The notes under the pieces are model-generated. The model made no database searches. It was not told where the DNA came from and saw only the letters and a program-made list of their open reading frames with translations. This document shows positions 34,701 through 47,600 of a stretch of 64,000 nucleotides of DNA, in pieces. Each line of letters opens with the position of its first letter. The stretch's first letter is position 1. Location of the stretch: NCBI RefSeq assembly GCF_003265705.1, contig NW_020313217.1, forward strand, positions 1 through 64,000, written 5' to 3'. The position numbers and the translations under genes are program-made. This DNA is from Callorhinus ursinus. Its lineage: Eukaryota > Chordata > Mammalia > Carnivora > Otariidae.

Positions 34701-37700
34701 AACTTGTCCTGATTTCATGAGATTTAGCTGGAACTCTTGGAGAAGTTTGAGAGAAATCAAGAGATTTGGATTGAGATATGGCGAGATTTGAAGGAGATCT
34801 CATGAGATTTAGACTGAGTTCTCATGAGATTTGGACAGAATCTCAGATATTTGGGTAGAAATCTTGTGAGACCTAAATCAGATCTCACGAGATTTGGACA
34901 GAATCCTGCGAGATTTGGATGAGATTGCGTGATACTTGGATGGAGCTCTGGTGAGATTTGAATGAAATCTCATGAGAGTGGGATTGAGACCATCATGAGA
35001 CTTGGACTGATATCATGAGATTTACTTAATACTCTTGAGACAGGTTTGAGAGTTCTCATGAGTTGTTGATTAAGAATTTATGAGATTTGTAGGAGATATC
35101 ATGAGATTTGGACTGGTTCTCATGAGATTTAGACAAAATCTCAGAGATTTTTTTAGAAATCTTGTGAGACTTGAGTGCATTCTCATGATATTTGGGCTAT
35201 GTTCCTCATGAGACTTGGACTGATCTCATGAGATTTAGCTAGAAGTATTGACACATGTGCAAGAGATGTCATGAGATTGAGATTAAGATCTGGCGAGATT
35301 TGAAGGAGAGGTCACGAGATTTTGACTGAGTTCTCACAAGATTTGGACAAAATCTCAGAGATTTGGGTAGAAATCTGGTGAGACCAGAGTGAGATCTCAT
35401 GAGATTTTGACTGAATTCCTGTGAGATTTGAAATAGATCTCACCAGATTTGGACCGAGACCCACACGAGACTTGGACTGATATAATGAGGTTTAGCTAGA
35501 AGTCTGGACACATGTGCAAGAGATCTCATGAGATTTAGATTGAGATCCAGTGAGATTGGAAGTAGATCTCCAGATGTTTGGTCTGAGTTCTCTTGAGATT
35601 TGGCCAAAATTTCATAGATTTCGGTAGAAATCTTGTGAGACCTAAGTGATATCTCTCAAGAATTGGATGGACATCTGGCAAGATCTGGATGAGATCTCAT
35701 GAGTTTTGGATAAAGGTCTCATGAGAATTGGCATGAGATCTGGCGAAATGTAGACTAAGAGATTCACGAGATTTTTGTTGAAATCTCGTGAAAAGTGCGT
35801 CAGACCTCACGACACTTTGAATTAAACCTAGCCAGAATTGGATGAGATCCAACGAGATTTGGATTGAGTTCTCACGAGATTTGGACTGAGATCTGGCGAG
35901 ACTTTGATGAGATCTCATGATATTTCGACTGTGTTCTCACAGGCCTTGGACAGGTCCCACGAGATTTAGCTGGAACATTTGATAAAAGAATGAGAGATCT
36001 CAAGAGATTTGAATTGAGATCTTATGAGATTTGAAGATCTCACGATATTTGGACTGAGTTCTCAGGAGATTTGGACAAATCTCAGAGATTTAGGTAGATA
36101 TCATGTGAGAATTGAGTGAGATCTCCTGGGATTTTGACTGAATTCCTGACAGACTTGAAAGAGATCTCATGAGATTTGGAAGAGTTCTGGTGAGATTTGG
36201 ACTGAGACCATCAAGAGACTTGGCCCGATCTCATGAGATTTAGCTAGAAGTATTGAGACATGTGGAGCGCTCTCATGAGATTTAGATTGAGATCTGGTGA
36301 GATTTGAAGGAAATCTCATGAGATTTGGCCTGAGTTCTCACGATATTTGGACAAAGTCTAAGGGATTTTGGTAGAAATCTTGTGAGACCTGAGATCTCAC
36401 GATATTTGGATGGACTTGTTTGAGATTTCGATGAGATTTCATAAGTTATGGACTCGATTCTCATGAGAATTGGACTGAGGTCTCATGAGATATGGACTAA
36501 GAAACTCAGGAGATTTTTGTTGAAATCTGAGATATGCAGGATATCTCACAAGACATTGAATTAAATCTGGTGAGGATTGGAGGTGATCTGACAAGATTTG
36601 GACTGAGGTCTCATGAAATTTGGACTCAGATTGGCTGAGACTTGAATGATATCTCATGAGATTTGGAATGAGTTCTCAGGAGATTTCCTCTGGATCTCAA
36701 AATATTTTTGTAGAAATCTCGTGAGAGGTGTATGAAGTCTCACGAGATTTAGACTGGGTTCTCATGAGTTTTGGGTTGAGTTCTCACCACATTTGGACTG
36801 ATCACAGAGATTTAGCTAGAAATCTCACCAGATGTGCATGAACTATGATGAGATTGAGACTGAGATCTGGTGAGAATAGGATGAGATCTCATGAGATTTG
36901 AACTGTGTTCTCACGAGACTTGGACAGAGCTCACAAGAGTGAGCTAGAACTCTTGAGAGAAGTGTGAGAGCATTCAAGAGATATGGATTGAGGTCTGGTG
37001 AGATGTGAAGGAGATCACATGAGATTTGGACAGAGTTCTCACGAGACTTAGACAAAATCTCAGGTATTTGTACAGAAAATTGGTGAGACCGAAATCAGAC
37101 CTCCTGGGATTTCAACAGAATTCCTGAGAGAATTCGATGATATCTCATGAGATTTGCATGGAGTTCTGGTGATATTTGAATGAGATTTCATGAGATTGGG
37201 AAGGAGACCATCATGAGACTTGGACTGATCTCACAAGATTAGATAAAAGTTTTGACACATGTGGGAGAGATCTCATGAGATTTAGATTGAGATCTGGTGA
37301 GATTTGAAGGAGATCTCATGAGATTTGGACTGAGTTCTCATGAGATTTGGACAAAATCTCAGAGATTTTGGTAGAAATCTTGTGAGATCTGATTGACATC
37401 GCATGAGATTTTGACTGTATTCCTGTGAGATTTGGATGAGATCTCATGAGATTTGGATGGATTTCTGGCGAGATTTAAATGAGATCTCCTGAGGTTTGGA
37501 CTGAGTTCTCACAGGAATAGGACTGAGATCTGGCAACATGTGGACTAAGAAACTCACGAAATCCTTCGAGATTTGGATGAGATCTCCTGAGATTTGGATG
37601 GAGATGTGGTGAGATTTGAATGAGATCTCACGAGATTTGAATTGAGACCCTCGCGAGACTTGGACTGATCTCACGAGATTTAGATAGGAGTCTTGACATA

Positions 37701-40700
37701 TGTGCGAGAGATCTCATGAGATTTACATTGAGATCTGGCAAGATTTGAAGGATATCTCATGAGATTTGGACTGAGTTCTCATGAGATTTGGACAAAATCG
37801 CACAGATTTGGGTAGAAATCTTGGGAGACCTGAAGTGAGATCTCACAAGATTTGGACGGTGTTCTGGTGAGATTTGAATGAGATCTCATGAAGTTTGGAC
37901 TGAGTTCTCATGAAAATAGGACAGAGATCTGGCGACATGTGGACTAAGAAACTCAGGAGATTTTTGTCGCAATTTTGCGAGATGAGTGTGAGATATCATG
38001 ACTTTGAATTAAATCTGGCGAGAATTGGATGAGATCTGAAAAGATTTGGAAGGAGTTTTCATGAGATTTTGACTGAGATTTCTTGAGATTTGGACAAAGA
38101 CATCATGAGATTTGTGTAGCAGTTTCACACGATGTCAGCAAGATCTCAAGAGATTGGACCGAGGATTGGTGAGACTTTGAATGAGATCTCATGAGGTTTG
38201 GACTGAGTTCTCACAACATTTGGACAAAATCACAAAGACCTGGACAGAAATCTTGTGAGACCTGAGTGAAATCTCATAATCATGCAACTGAATTCCTGCA
38301 AGAGTTGGATGATACCTCACGAGATTTGGACGGAGTTCTAGCGAGATTTGAATGAGATCTCATGAGATTTGGATTGAGACCCTCATGAGACTTAGACTGA
38401 TCTTACGAGATTCAGATAGATGTCTTGACACATGTGCGAGTGATCTCACGAGATTTAGATTGCGATTTTGCGAGATTTGAAGGAGATCTCGTGGGATTTG
38501 GACTGAGGTCTTTTGAGATTTGGCCAAAACCTCATAGATTTTGGTACAAATCTTGTGAGACCTGTGACAGCTCACGAGGTTTGGACCGACTTCTGGTGAG
38601 ATCTGGATGAGATCTCACGAGTTTTGGATAGAGATCTCATGAGAATTGGCCTGAGATCTGGCGAGATGGGGCCTAAGAGACTCACAAGAGTTTTGTCAAA
38701 ATCTCATGAAATGTGCGTAAGATCTCACGACACATTGAATTAAACCTGGTCAGAATTGGATGAGATCCAATGAGATTTGGACTGAGTTCTCATGAGATTT
38801 GGACTAAGATCTGGTGAGACTTGGATGCGATCTCACAATATTTGGACTGTGTTCTCACAGGACTTAGATCTCACGAGATTTAGCTAGAACACTTGATAGA
38901 AGAATGAGAGATCTCAAGAGATTTGAATTGAGATCTGATGAGATTTGAAGGAGATATCACGATATTTGGACAAGTTCTCAGGACATTTGGACAAAATCTC
39001 AGAGATTTAGGCAGGAATCATGTGAGACTTGAGTGAGATCTCCTGGGATTTTGACTGAATTCTTGCGAGATTTGAAAGAGATCTCATTAGATTTGGACAG
39101 AGTTCTGGTGAGATTTGAATGAGATCTCACAAGATTTGGACTGAGACCATCAAGAGACTTGGCCTGATCTCACGAGATTTAGCTAGAAGTCTTGAGACAT
39201 GTGCGAGAGAGCTCATGAGATTTAGATTGAGATCTGGCATGTTTTGAAGGGGATCTCACAAGATTTGGACAAAATCTCAGAGATCTGGGTAGAAATCTTC
39301 TGAGACCTTAGTGAGATCTCATGAGATTTCGACTGAAGCCCTGCGAGATTTTGGTGAGATCTCACGAGATTTGGATGGAGTTCTGGTCAGATTTGAATGA
39401 GATCTCACGAGGTTTAGACTGAGTTATCATGAGAATAGGACAGAGATCTGGTGACATGTGGACTAAGAAACTCATGAGATATTTGTCTGAATCTCACAGG
39501 ACGTGCGTGAGATGTCATGAGAATTTGAATTAAATCTTGGAGAATTGGCTGAGATCCAACAAGATTTGAACAGCGTTCTCATGAGTTTTGGACTGAGATC
39601 TGTTGAGATTTGGATGAAGACCTCAGGAGATTTGTGTAGAAATCTCACGAGATATCAGTGAGATCTCAAGAGATTGGCCTGAGGACTGGTGAGACTTGGA
39701 TGAGATCTCACAAGATTTGGACTGAGTTCCCACGAGATTCGGACAAAATCACAGAGATTTGGGCCGAAATTTTGTGAGACCTGAGTGAAATCTCATGAGC
39801 ATTCGACTGAATTCCTGTGAGATTTGGGTGAGATCTCAAAAGAATTGAATTGAGACCCTCATGAGACTTGGACTGATATCACAAGATTTAGATAGAAGTC
39901 TTGACACGTGTGGGAGAGATCTCACAAGATTTAGATTGAGATCTGGCAAGATTTGTAGGAGATCTCACGAGACTTGGACTGAGTTCTCATGAGATTTGGA
40001 CAAAATCTCAGAGATTTTGGTAGAAATCTTCTGAGACCTTAGTGAGATCTCATGAGATTTTGACTGAAGTCCTGCGAGATATTGGTGAGATCTCATGAGA
40101 TTTGGATGGAGTTCTGGTCAGATTTGAATGAGATCTCACAAGGTTTAGACTGAGTTCTCACAAGGTTTTTCTAAGATCTCTCTAAGATTTTTATAGAAGT
40201 CTTTTGAGAGGTATGTGAGGTCTCACGAGATTTGGACTGAGTTCTCACAAGTTTTGGGCTGAGTTCTCAACACATTTGGACTGATCACACAGATTTCACT
40301 AGAAATCTCATGAGACATCCATGAGGTATCATATTTGGACTGAGATCCAACAAGAATAGGATGAGATCTCACAAGATTTGTACTGTGTTCTCATGAGACT
40401 TGGACTGATCTCACGAGATTAACCTAGAACTCTTGAGAGAAGTGTGAGAGATCTCAGGAGATTTGAATTGAGATCTGGTGAGATTTGGGCTGAGATCTGG
40501 CTAGATTTGGACTATGATCTCATGAGAATTGTTCAGAAATCTCACGAGATGGGCTTGGGACCTGGAGAGATTTGGAAGAGATCTCACAATATGTGGACTG
40601 AGTTTTCACGAGTTTTGGATTATGATTTCATGAGATTTGGGTAGAAATCTCGTGAGATGTGCGTGAGATCTCATGAGATTTGGACTGAGTTCTCACAGGA

Positions 40701-41075
40701 CTTTGACCAAGATTGTTGGGATTTGAATGAGGTCTCACGAGATTTGGTTGAAGATCTCACAAGATTTGTGTTGAAATCTCGTGAGATGTGTGTGAGATCT
40801 CACCAGATTTGGACGTAGATCTGGGGATATTTGGATGAGTTCTCATGAGAGTTCACTGAGTTTTCATGACATTTGGACTGAGATCTTATGAGATTTGGAC
40901 TGAAATTTCACAATTTTTGGACCAAGATCTCATGACATATGGGTAGAAATCTTGTGAGATGTGCTTTCATGACATTTGGACTGAGATCTCAAGAGACTTG
41001 GACTGAGATCTGGATAGATTTGGATGAGATCTCATGCATTTTGGACGGATCTCACTAGATTCACCCCCAAATCAC
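28757..41075 (+). repeat. Degenerate minisatellite array, left arm (12.3 kb)
   Basis: Continuous tandem repeats of a ~20-22 base monomer of the form GAGATTTGGACTGAGATCTCAT. Variant words recur in longer phrases: ACAAAATCTCAGATATTTGG, TTGACACATGTGCGAGAG, GTGGACTAAGAAACTCATG and TTTAGCTAGAAGTCTTGAC. These phrases reappear at irregular distances of several hundred bases, so the array has a mosaic higher-order structure and not one fixed long period. I saw no transposon inside this arm. The palindromic words GAGATCTC and TCTCATGAGA are frequent. All open frames here are chance products of the repeat. Confidence 0.95.
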
Positions 41076-42590
41076 CAGAGGTCTGGTGAAGGGAAGAGGT
41101 GTATTTTATTTTCTGGGGTGTTGTGAGGCTAATACAGACAACCTTAAATTTTTGAAGGCCTGGGAAAGCCCCCAGGGACCTTACCTCTGTTCTCACCAGT
41201 CCTGGCTTGGGGCCTTTTGCTTTTCCTTTCTCCTACATCCTCCCATTTCTCTCACCTCTGGATGAGAATGAGTAAGAATCCAATGTGCCCATTTATCCTG
41301 AATCAATGCTCCCTTATTACCTGCTCGAAGGCAGGATGCTTAAACACCAGATATTTAAGTGTGAGACACTTTGTATCTTCCTGAAGGTCGTGTCTGGGAC
41401 CAATGATGAAAGTAGAATTCTGCCCCATGCTCATATGTGCATTCCCTACTGACATAAGGAGTGCCAAGAAGGCTCTCCTAGGGAGTGCCAGTTCTTCCCA
41501 AGGGCCAGGGTGTTTTGACACAGATCCGTCAGCTTTTGGCCCTAGGTGTTAATGGCTGGGCCCAAGATAGCATGAGATTTGGATGAGATCTCTCAAGATT
41601 CGGACTGAGATCTCCTGAGATTGGTTGAAATCTCAAGAGATTTGGACTGAGATCTCACAAGATTTTCCCCAAGATCATGTGATGTTTGGCTACAGAAAGA
41701 GGTATCTTTTACTTTTTTTTTTTTTTTTCTGGGTGGTTTTGTGGTTGATACAGACAGCCTTAATGTTTTCAATGCCTGGGAAAGCCTTTGTTCTCACTTG
41801 TCTTGCTTGGAGGGCACACTGCTTCTTCCTTCGCCTCTTCCCTCCTCATTCTGTCATTTGTGTTTAGTGTGAATAAGTGTTCATCAGGCCCATTCATTCT
41901 GAATTCAGTGCTCCCTTATTACTCACACTTCCCCCAGGATATTGCAGTACCAGGGATTTAGGTGTAAGTCAGCCTGTTTCTTCCTTCACATCGTGCCTGA
42001 GAGCATTTCTAAAACTAGAGATATTGGACATTGTGCCCACTTCTGGCATGTGCCATCTCTACCTACCTAAGGGGCACAAAGCAGGTTCTTCTAGGGAGTG
42101 CCAGTTCCATCCAAAGGCCTGAGAGCTTTGGCCAGAAACCGCATGAGTTTTGATCCTAGATCTCGCTGGCTGGCCCAGGGTCTCACTGGGCTTGAATAAC
42201 ATGAGATTTGGACAGAGATCACATGAGATTTGCCCCGAGATCACGTGAGATCTGGCAAAGCCAGGAGCTGGCTTCTTCCTGAAGTTGGTGAATCTCACAC
42301 AGTCTGTCCTGAAAGGTCGAACGCCTAGGATAGCACCCAGGGAGCCTTCCTGTGTGTTCAGATGACCCAGCTCTCAGACTCCTTGACTCTTCCTGTGACT
42401 AAAACCCTCCTGTGTCTCTCCCTTCTCACGTAATTGTCAGTAAGGTTCTTCCAGCCCATTTATCCCAATTTCAGTGCTCCATGTGGACCCCAACATCAGA
42501 ATGGCATCTGTGGGCTTTGTGCAAGCCAGGTGTTCCCAGTTTCCCCAGACAGGAATGCCCATGTGCTCATGATTGTGCTGCCTAGGCATC
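41076..42590 (+). repeat. Three tandem ~330-500 bp modules with minisatellite islets
   Basis: Copies at about 41,090-41,565, 41,690-42,195 and 42,262-42,590 share ordered words: CTGGGGTGTTGTGAGGCTAA / CTGGGTGGTTTTGTGGTTGA, TGGGAAAGCC, CCCATTTATCCTGAAT / CCCATTCATTCTGAAT, TCAGTGCTCC and CTAGGGAGTGCCAGTTC. Minisatellite monomers (GAGATTTGG...) separate them at about 41,566-41,680 and 42,190-42,262. They look like a composite repeat in which the minisatellite is one component. A poly(T) of about 17 bases lies near 41,711. The third copy is cut by an L1. Confidence 0.8.
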
Positions 42591-43113
42591 TTCTCTCATT
42601 CTTTATGTTGTCATTTGGTTTTGTTGACCATTTCCTTTGCTGTGCAAAGGCTTTTTATCTTGGTGAAGTCCCAACTGTTCATTTTCGATTTGTTTCCCTT
42701 GACTTTGGAGATATGTCTAGCAAAAATTTGTCAGACAGGTTGCTGCCTGTGTTCTCCCTTAGGATAATAAAAATAATCAGCTCAACATCACTCAGCGGTC
42801 AGGGAAATACAAATCAAAACCACAATGAGATACCACCTCACACCAATGAGAATGGATAAAATGAACAACTATGGAAACAACAGATGTTGGCAGGGACATG
42901 GAGAAAGGGGAACCATCTTACACTGTTGGTGGGAATACAAACTGGTGCAGCCCTCTGGAAAACGGTATGGAGTTTCCTCAAAATGTTACAAATAGAGCTG
43001 CCCTATGACCCATCAATTGCATGCCTAAGTGTTTATCCAAAGGAGGCACACATACTGATTTGAAAGGGCACAGGCACCCCAACGTTTATGGCAGCAATGT
43101 CCACAATACCCAA
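42591..43113 (+). mobile_element. L1 fragment with 5' inversion, 3' end lost
   Basis: 42,591-42,765 is the L1 ORF2 region in minus orientation (TTTTGTTGACCATTTCCTTT, GACTTTGGAGATATGTCTAG). 42,770-43,113 is the adjoining downstream region in plus orientation (AAATACAAATCAAAACCACA, TACACTGTTGGTGGGAATAC, GCAGCAATGTCCACAATACC). The order fits a plus-strand insertion with inverted 5' part. There is no 3' UTR or poly(A); the sequence passes directly into the reverse-oriented 1.0 kb unit at about 43,118, so a later rearrangement removed the 3' end. Confidence 0.8.
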
Positions 43114-43887
43114 ACCAAGTCCCTATTCTCAATTTTACTGTAGATTTTTGGCCTTCTTCGTACCATTTCCATCCCCTTGCTGATTTTTTATTTAGGGTTC
43201 ATTTACATATGGGGACCTGGGGGATTTTACCCACATAGCCAGCACCCAAGGATTGGTTGTGAGTTCCCACTTCAGTCCTGTACTATGTGAGAGCATCCAT
43301 GTCTGATATCCCAAAAGAAAGGTGGCCATCCTTTCCTTGAGCTTAAGATGTCCTCCTTCTGAAGAACAGAACTGTCACCAATATGCTGCATGCTGAAGGA
43401 TCTTGAGCTTGAGATGCCCTTCTTCTGAGGAACAGAACTGTCATCGATACGCTGCATGCTGAAGGATCTGGTGAGCTCAGGAAGTGCTCTTTCAAGGCAT
43501 ATTGCACCACGGCCTGCATCAGCTGGGAGTCCCAACGTACTATACCTGAATCACTGCAACTTCTATCCATTCATGGGAAGGGCAATTAAAATAAGCCAAC
43601 ACCAGATTTCCCTCCTTTCTGAAGGAAGAACGCAGAGTTCTTGTTAATAGGGCTCCCAGGTGTTGGCAATGGAGATTTCCTGTCACCCAAGGCCACAGTT
43701 GTTCCTCATTCCTAGGACTGAGAATTGGGTTGCTAAGAGATTGTCTTAGTCACTTCAGTCAAAACATTATGTCTCATCTCACCTCTAATAGACACACTTG
43801 GCCCGCCATATATCCATTTCCATCCCCTTGCTCTTTTTTGGTCTAGGTTCACCCTGTGGGCCATTCAGATCCACTGTCTCAGAGGAC

Positions 43888-44120
43888 TATCCTCTTCTTT
43901 TTAAAAAAAAATTTTTTAAAGATTTTATTTATCCATTTGAGAGACAATGAGGGGGAGAGAGAGAGCATGAGAGGGGGAGGGTCAGATGGAGAAGCAAACT
44001 CCCCACTAAGCAAGGAGCCCAATGCAGGACTCAATCCTGGGACTCCAGGATCATGACCTGAGCCAAAAGCAGTCGCCTAACCAACTGAGCTAACCAGGAG
44101 CCTGGAATATCTTCTTCTTT
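43888..44120 (-). mobile_element. Can-SINE (minus) with 13 bp target-site duplication
   Basis: The element occupies about 43,901-44,107 in minus orientation. TTTTTTAAAGATTTTATTTA, a GA-rich segment and CAGGATCATGACCTGAGCC are followed by the head ACTGAGCTAACCAGG. The flanks TATCCTCTTCTTT (43,888-43,900) and TATCTTCTTCTTT (44,108-44,120) differ by one base. Confidence 0.9.
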
Positions 44121-44249
44121 AAACTGGGAAGTCTGGAAGATTCCTTGTGACTGCGGGGGAGTGTGGCCTATGGGGCCCTCTTGAAATTTAGTTTCAGAAC
44201 AATATTTTCATGAGGAGACCTAAGGCATTTGAAGATTCCAAAGAGTGAA

Positions 44250-44261
44250 TGTGTGTGTGCA

Positions 44262-44300
<39 letters not shown>
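44250..44300. repeat. (GT)n microsatellite
   Basis: A GT tract interrupted by GCATGTGC near its start and followed by about 16 perfect GT units. It is embedded in a reverse-oriented spacer unit. Confidence 0.95.
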
Positions 44301-44302
<2 letters not shown>

Positions 44303-44659
44303 GCTTGGCTGGAGGATTTTAGAAGGTGCTGGCCTCATTTCTGGGGTAAGGGGAAAAACTAGACATCTCATTACAGATTTAGTCCATTCCCATTTTAAAT
44401 GTAGATTATTGGCACTTCTTATATACATTCCTATAGTCTTACTGATTTTCTATCTAGCTCTTGGTTCACATTCGGGCTGGAAGGTGCTTTTACTCACAGC
44501 CAGCACCTAGGGATTACTGGTGAGCTCCCCCTCTGGTCCTGTGTGAAGTGAGAGAATTAGTGTCATGCCAATAAAAAATGGTTGGTCCTCTTGTCCCTGA
44601 GCCTGTGTGGCTGCCTCGGGTAAATGTGTAGATGGGTAGTCAGATTGAGAGGCTTTCAT

Positions 44660-47600
44660 TCCAGAGAACCTAGTTTTGAAAAAAAAAGATCAAAGGAACG
44701 GAAACGGACACTGAGGGAATGACGACTTTCTTAATGTTGAGAATAAAACAATGTTGAGAATGAAGGGTCTAGCAAAATTTCTTCTCTAACTGGCAGTCTC
44801 AGGACTAAGAAAGGCCTGTTGGCTCGAGCATTGGGAAACCTCCATTGGCTACATCCAGAGGCCACATAAGCAAGAGGTCTTCATTCCTTCTGGATTTCTC
44901 TTGCCATTCCTATCGTGGGGAAAAACTACCCAAGTGATTTAGGGTTAGCAAATTGGTTCTCCCAGCTGATGGTGTGTTTGGAAAGGGTCACTGGAGCAGT
45001 ATTCTCTGAAAAAGCTCTTTCTACACTGACCAGGTCCTGGAGCATTACTGAACATGTGTGAACTGTCTGCTCTTCAGAATGAAGACATCTTTGTCACCCA
45101 GGGGAGGGAGACAAGCTGGCTACCAGTCACAGATTTAAAACAGCCCAACAAGAACCAAGCACTTGGAGGCAGGAGAGGAATCTTTCTTTTTGGCTATCAG
45201 ACACCTAGTGCTCTCACATAGCAGAGGATCTGAGTGGGAACTTGCCACCAACACTGGGCACTGGTTGTGTGATGCCAACCCTATTACCCCTAAATGTGAA
45301 CCCAGCTAGACTACAAAAACAAGAGGATGGGAATGGCTCAAAGTTCCACATTTCAAATGGAAATGAAAGTTACCTGGGGTTGAGATGTCTAACTTCATCT
45401 GCCCTTGCCCCCGAAAAAAGGCAAGCTCCCACCCAAAATCTCTGGCCGTGCCTACACACAATTTTTGAGCTCATTCAAACCCTCTAGCCTTGGATCCTTG
45501 TGGCACAACCTATCTCAGGGACTCGGTCAGATTCCCCAGTTTCAATCTGAAAATATTGCTCTGAGAACACTGGCTCCTCTCAATGCCCTTCCGAAAGAAC
45601 CTAGTTTGAAAAAAGAGCACAGGGATGTATATATGTGTGCAAGGAGACCAGGTTCTTTATTGATCCAAGAGGAAAAAGTTCTACATTTCAAATGGGAATG
45701 GAATAAATTTGGGATCAAAATGTCTAACTTATTTTCTCCTTACCCCACAAATGACACCAGCTCCCTTCCAAACCCTCCAGCTCAACCTACACACATTCTC
45801 TCATGGGCACCTTCAAATGCCCTAGGCTTCATGATGTCCACAAAGTTCTGAAACTCAACGTCAAGTGGCCCTCTGGTCTAGGATATCCCACAGTCCCAAG
45901 AACTCTGCCAGACTCCCTAGATTAAGGCAGAAAATTTGGTTTTGAGACTCTTCTTCTGAATATTCCCCTAGAATGAATCAATTTTGAAAAAAAAAAAAGA
46001 GCAAATAAATGGAAATGGAGGGCCAAAGTGCTTCATGGAGACGACAATGAGATAATATTGAGAATCAAGTGGCTAGCACAATGTCCTAACCATCTGGCCA
46101 TTTTAGGAATATGAAACTCCAGTGCTTTGGTGCAAAGGGAAAAATCCATTGGCTACACCTGGGAACTGATTAAACAAGAGGCCTTCTTTCCTGTTTTTTA
46201 AGAAGCAGAGAGGGAAAGAGAGAGAGAGAGAGAGCACTTGGGGTATGGGAGAGGTGGAGGGAGAGAATCTTAAGTGGTCTCCATGCCCAGCACAGATCCT
46301 ATGTGGGGCTTGATCTCACAGCCCTGAAACCATGACCTGAGCTAAAATCAAGAGTGAGGTGCTTAACCACCTGAGTCACTCAGGTGCCCCAAGATGCCTT
46401 CCTTCTTCCTTCACAAAGAGAGGGAAATCTTCTGACTTTGGAGATTTTCCTGCTTTTCCATCCATGCGTGGAGGCAGCAGTAATTCAGAGGTACCAGGCT
46501 GCCACTCCCAACTGACGATCAAATGTTTGGAACTACTACTTGGAGTATTATTCCTTGAAAAAGCTATTTCTGCACTGAACAGGTCCTGGAGCATTGTAGG
46601 CCATGCACAATGCATCTGTCTTTCAGAACGAAGGCATCTCAATCAACCAGGAGAGTGTAGCAAGCTAGGTCCCCATCTCTGTGTTTCCTCAGCTGACCAA
46701 GGACGAGGTGCTCAGGGACAGAAGGGCAAACTTTCCTTTCCAATATTATACACTGATTTTTCTATCTTAGCACAGGTCCAGAGTGGGAACTCAGCACCAA
46801 TCCCTGGGTGCTGTGTGAGTTAAAACACCATGGCTCATGAAGATGACCCAAGACCTTGTTAGAGAAATGGTAAGGACATGGGAATAACTACAAAGAGTGC
46901 CAAAGTTCTACATGTCAAATGGGATTGGGATGCATCTTGAGAGACGGTATCTACCTTTGCTTCCACTTGTGCCAGAAATGAGGCCAGCTCCCTCCCAAAA
47001 CCTCTGCCAGAGCCTACACACAAATATTCTCTGCTGGGCCCCTTCAAATTCCCTAGTCCTCCTGATGTCGATGCACTTCTGAAGCCAAGTTACCAGAGGT
47101 GTTTTGATCTAACCTATCCCATAGTGACAAACAGTCATCCACGCAGTTCGGTTTCAAGCACAAGATATAGCTCTGAGACACCAGGCCGGCCCCCAGGGAG
47201 AACCCAGTTTGAAAAAAAGAACAAAGGAATGGAAATAGATACACAGAGGGCCAACGTCCTTCATTAGGGATGAAAATGGGATCATTTTGAGCATGAAGTG
47301 ACGAGCACAATCTCCTAACAAGTTGGCAGTTTGGGGAATAAGAATCACCCGTGGACTTGGGTTAAGGGAAACTTCCATTTGCTACCCCAGAAAAGCTTTA
47401 GCCAGAGGACTGCATTCTTCCTGCATGAAGGGAAGGGATGTTTCTGGTGGTGGCTGTTATTCCTGCTTTTTAAAGGTAGCAGGGATTCAGGGGTAGCAGG
47501 TTGGTTCTCCCACCTGATGACCAAGTATTTGGGAACTGTTTCTTGGTGCAGTATTCCTTGGAAAAGTTCTTTCTGTACTGACCAGTTCCAGGGCCATGCT

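Larger units (their letters stand above)
43118..44640 (-). repeat. ~1.0 kb spacer unit, reverse-oriented copies
   Basis: Reverse complement of the unit that fills 44.66-48.48 kb. Read on the minus strand, 43,800-43,600 gives AATGTTTTGACTGAAGTGAC and GGAAATCTCCATTGCCAACA, aligned with AATGTTGAGAATGAAGGGTC and GGAAACCTCCATTGGCTACA in the forward copies; 44,440-44,290 gives CTACATTTAAAATGGGAATGG and CCCCAGAAATGAGGCCAGC. Copies are shortened and interrupted by a SINE and a GT repeat. A 66-base direct duplication sits at 43,339-43,404 / 43,405-43,470. Confidence 0.8.

Noticed and set aside
28737..41000. 60-90 codon frames in the left minisatellite arm
   Set aside because: They are translations of the monomer (MRSHxxL..., KSREIS-like) with no conserved start or end. 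The same holds for the right arm, 48.9-64 kb.
45405..45851. 148-codon frame in the spacer unit
   Set aside because: It is not preserved in the other copies of the 1.0 kb unit, and it spans the internal duplication of that copy.
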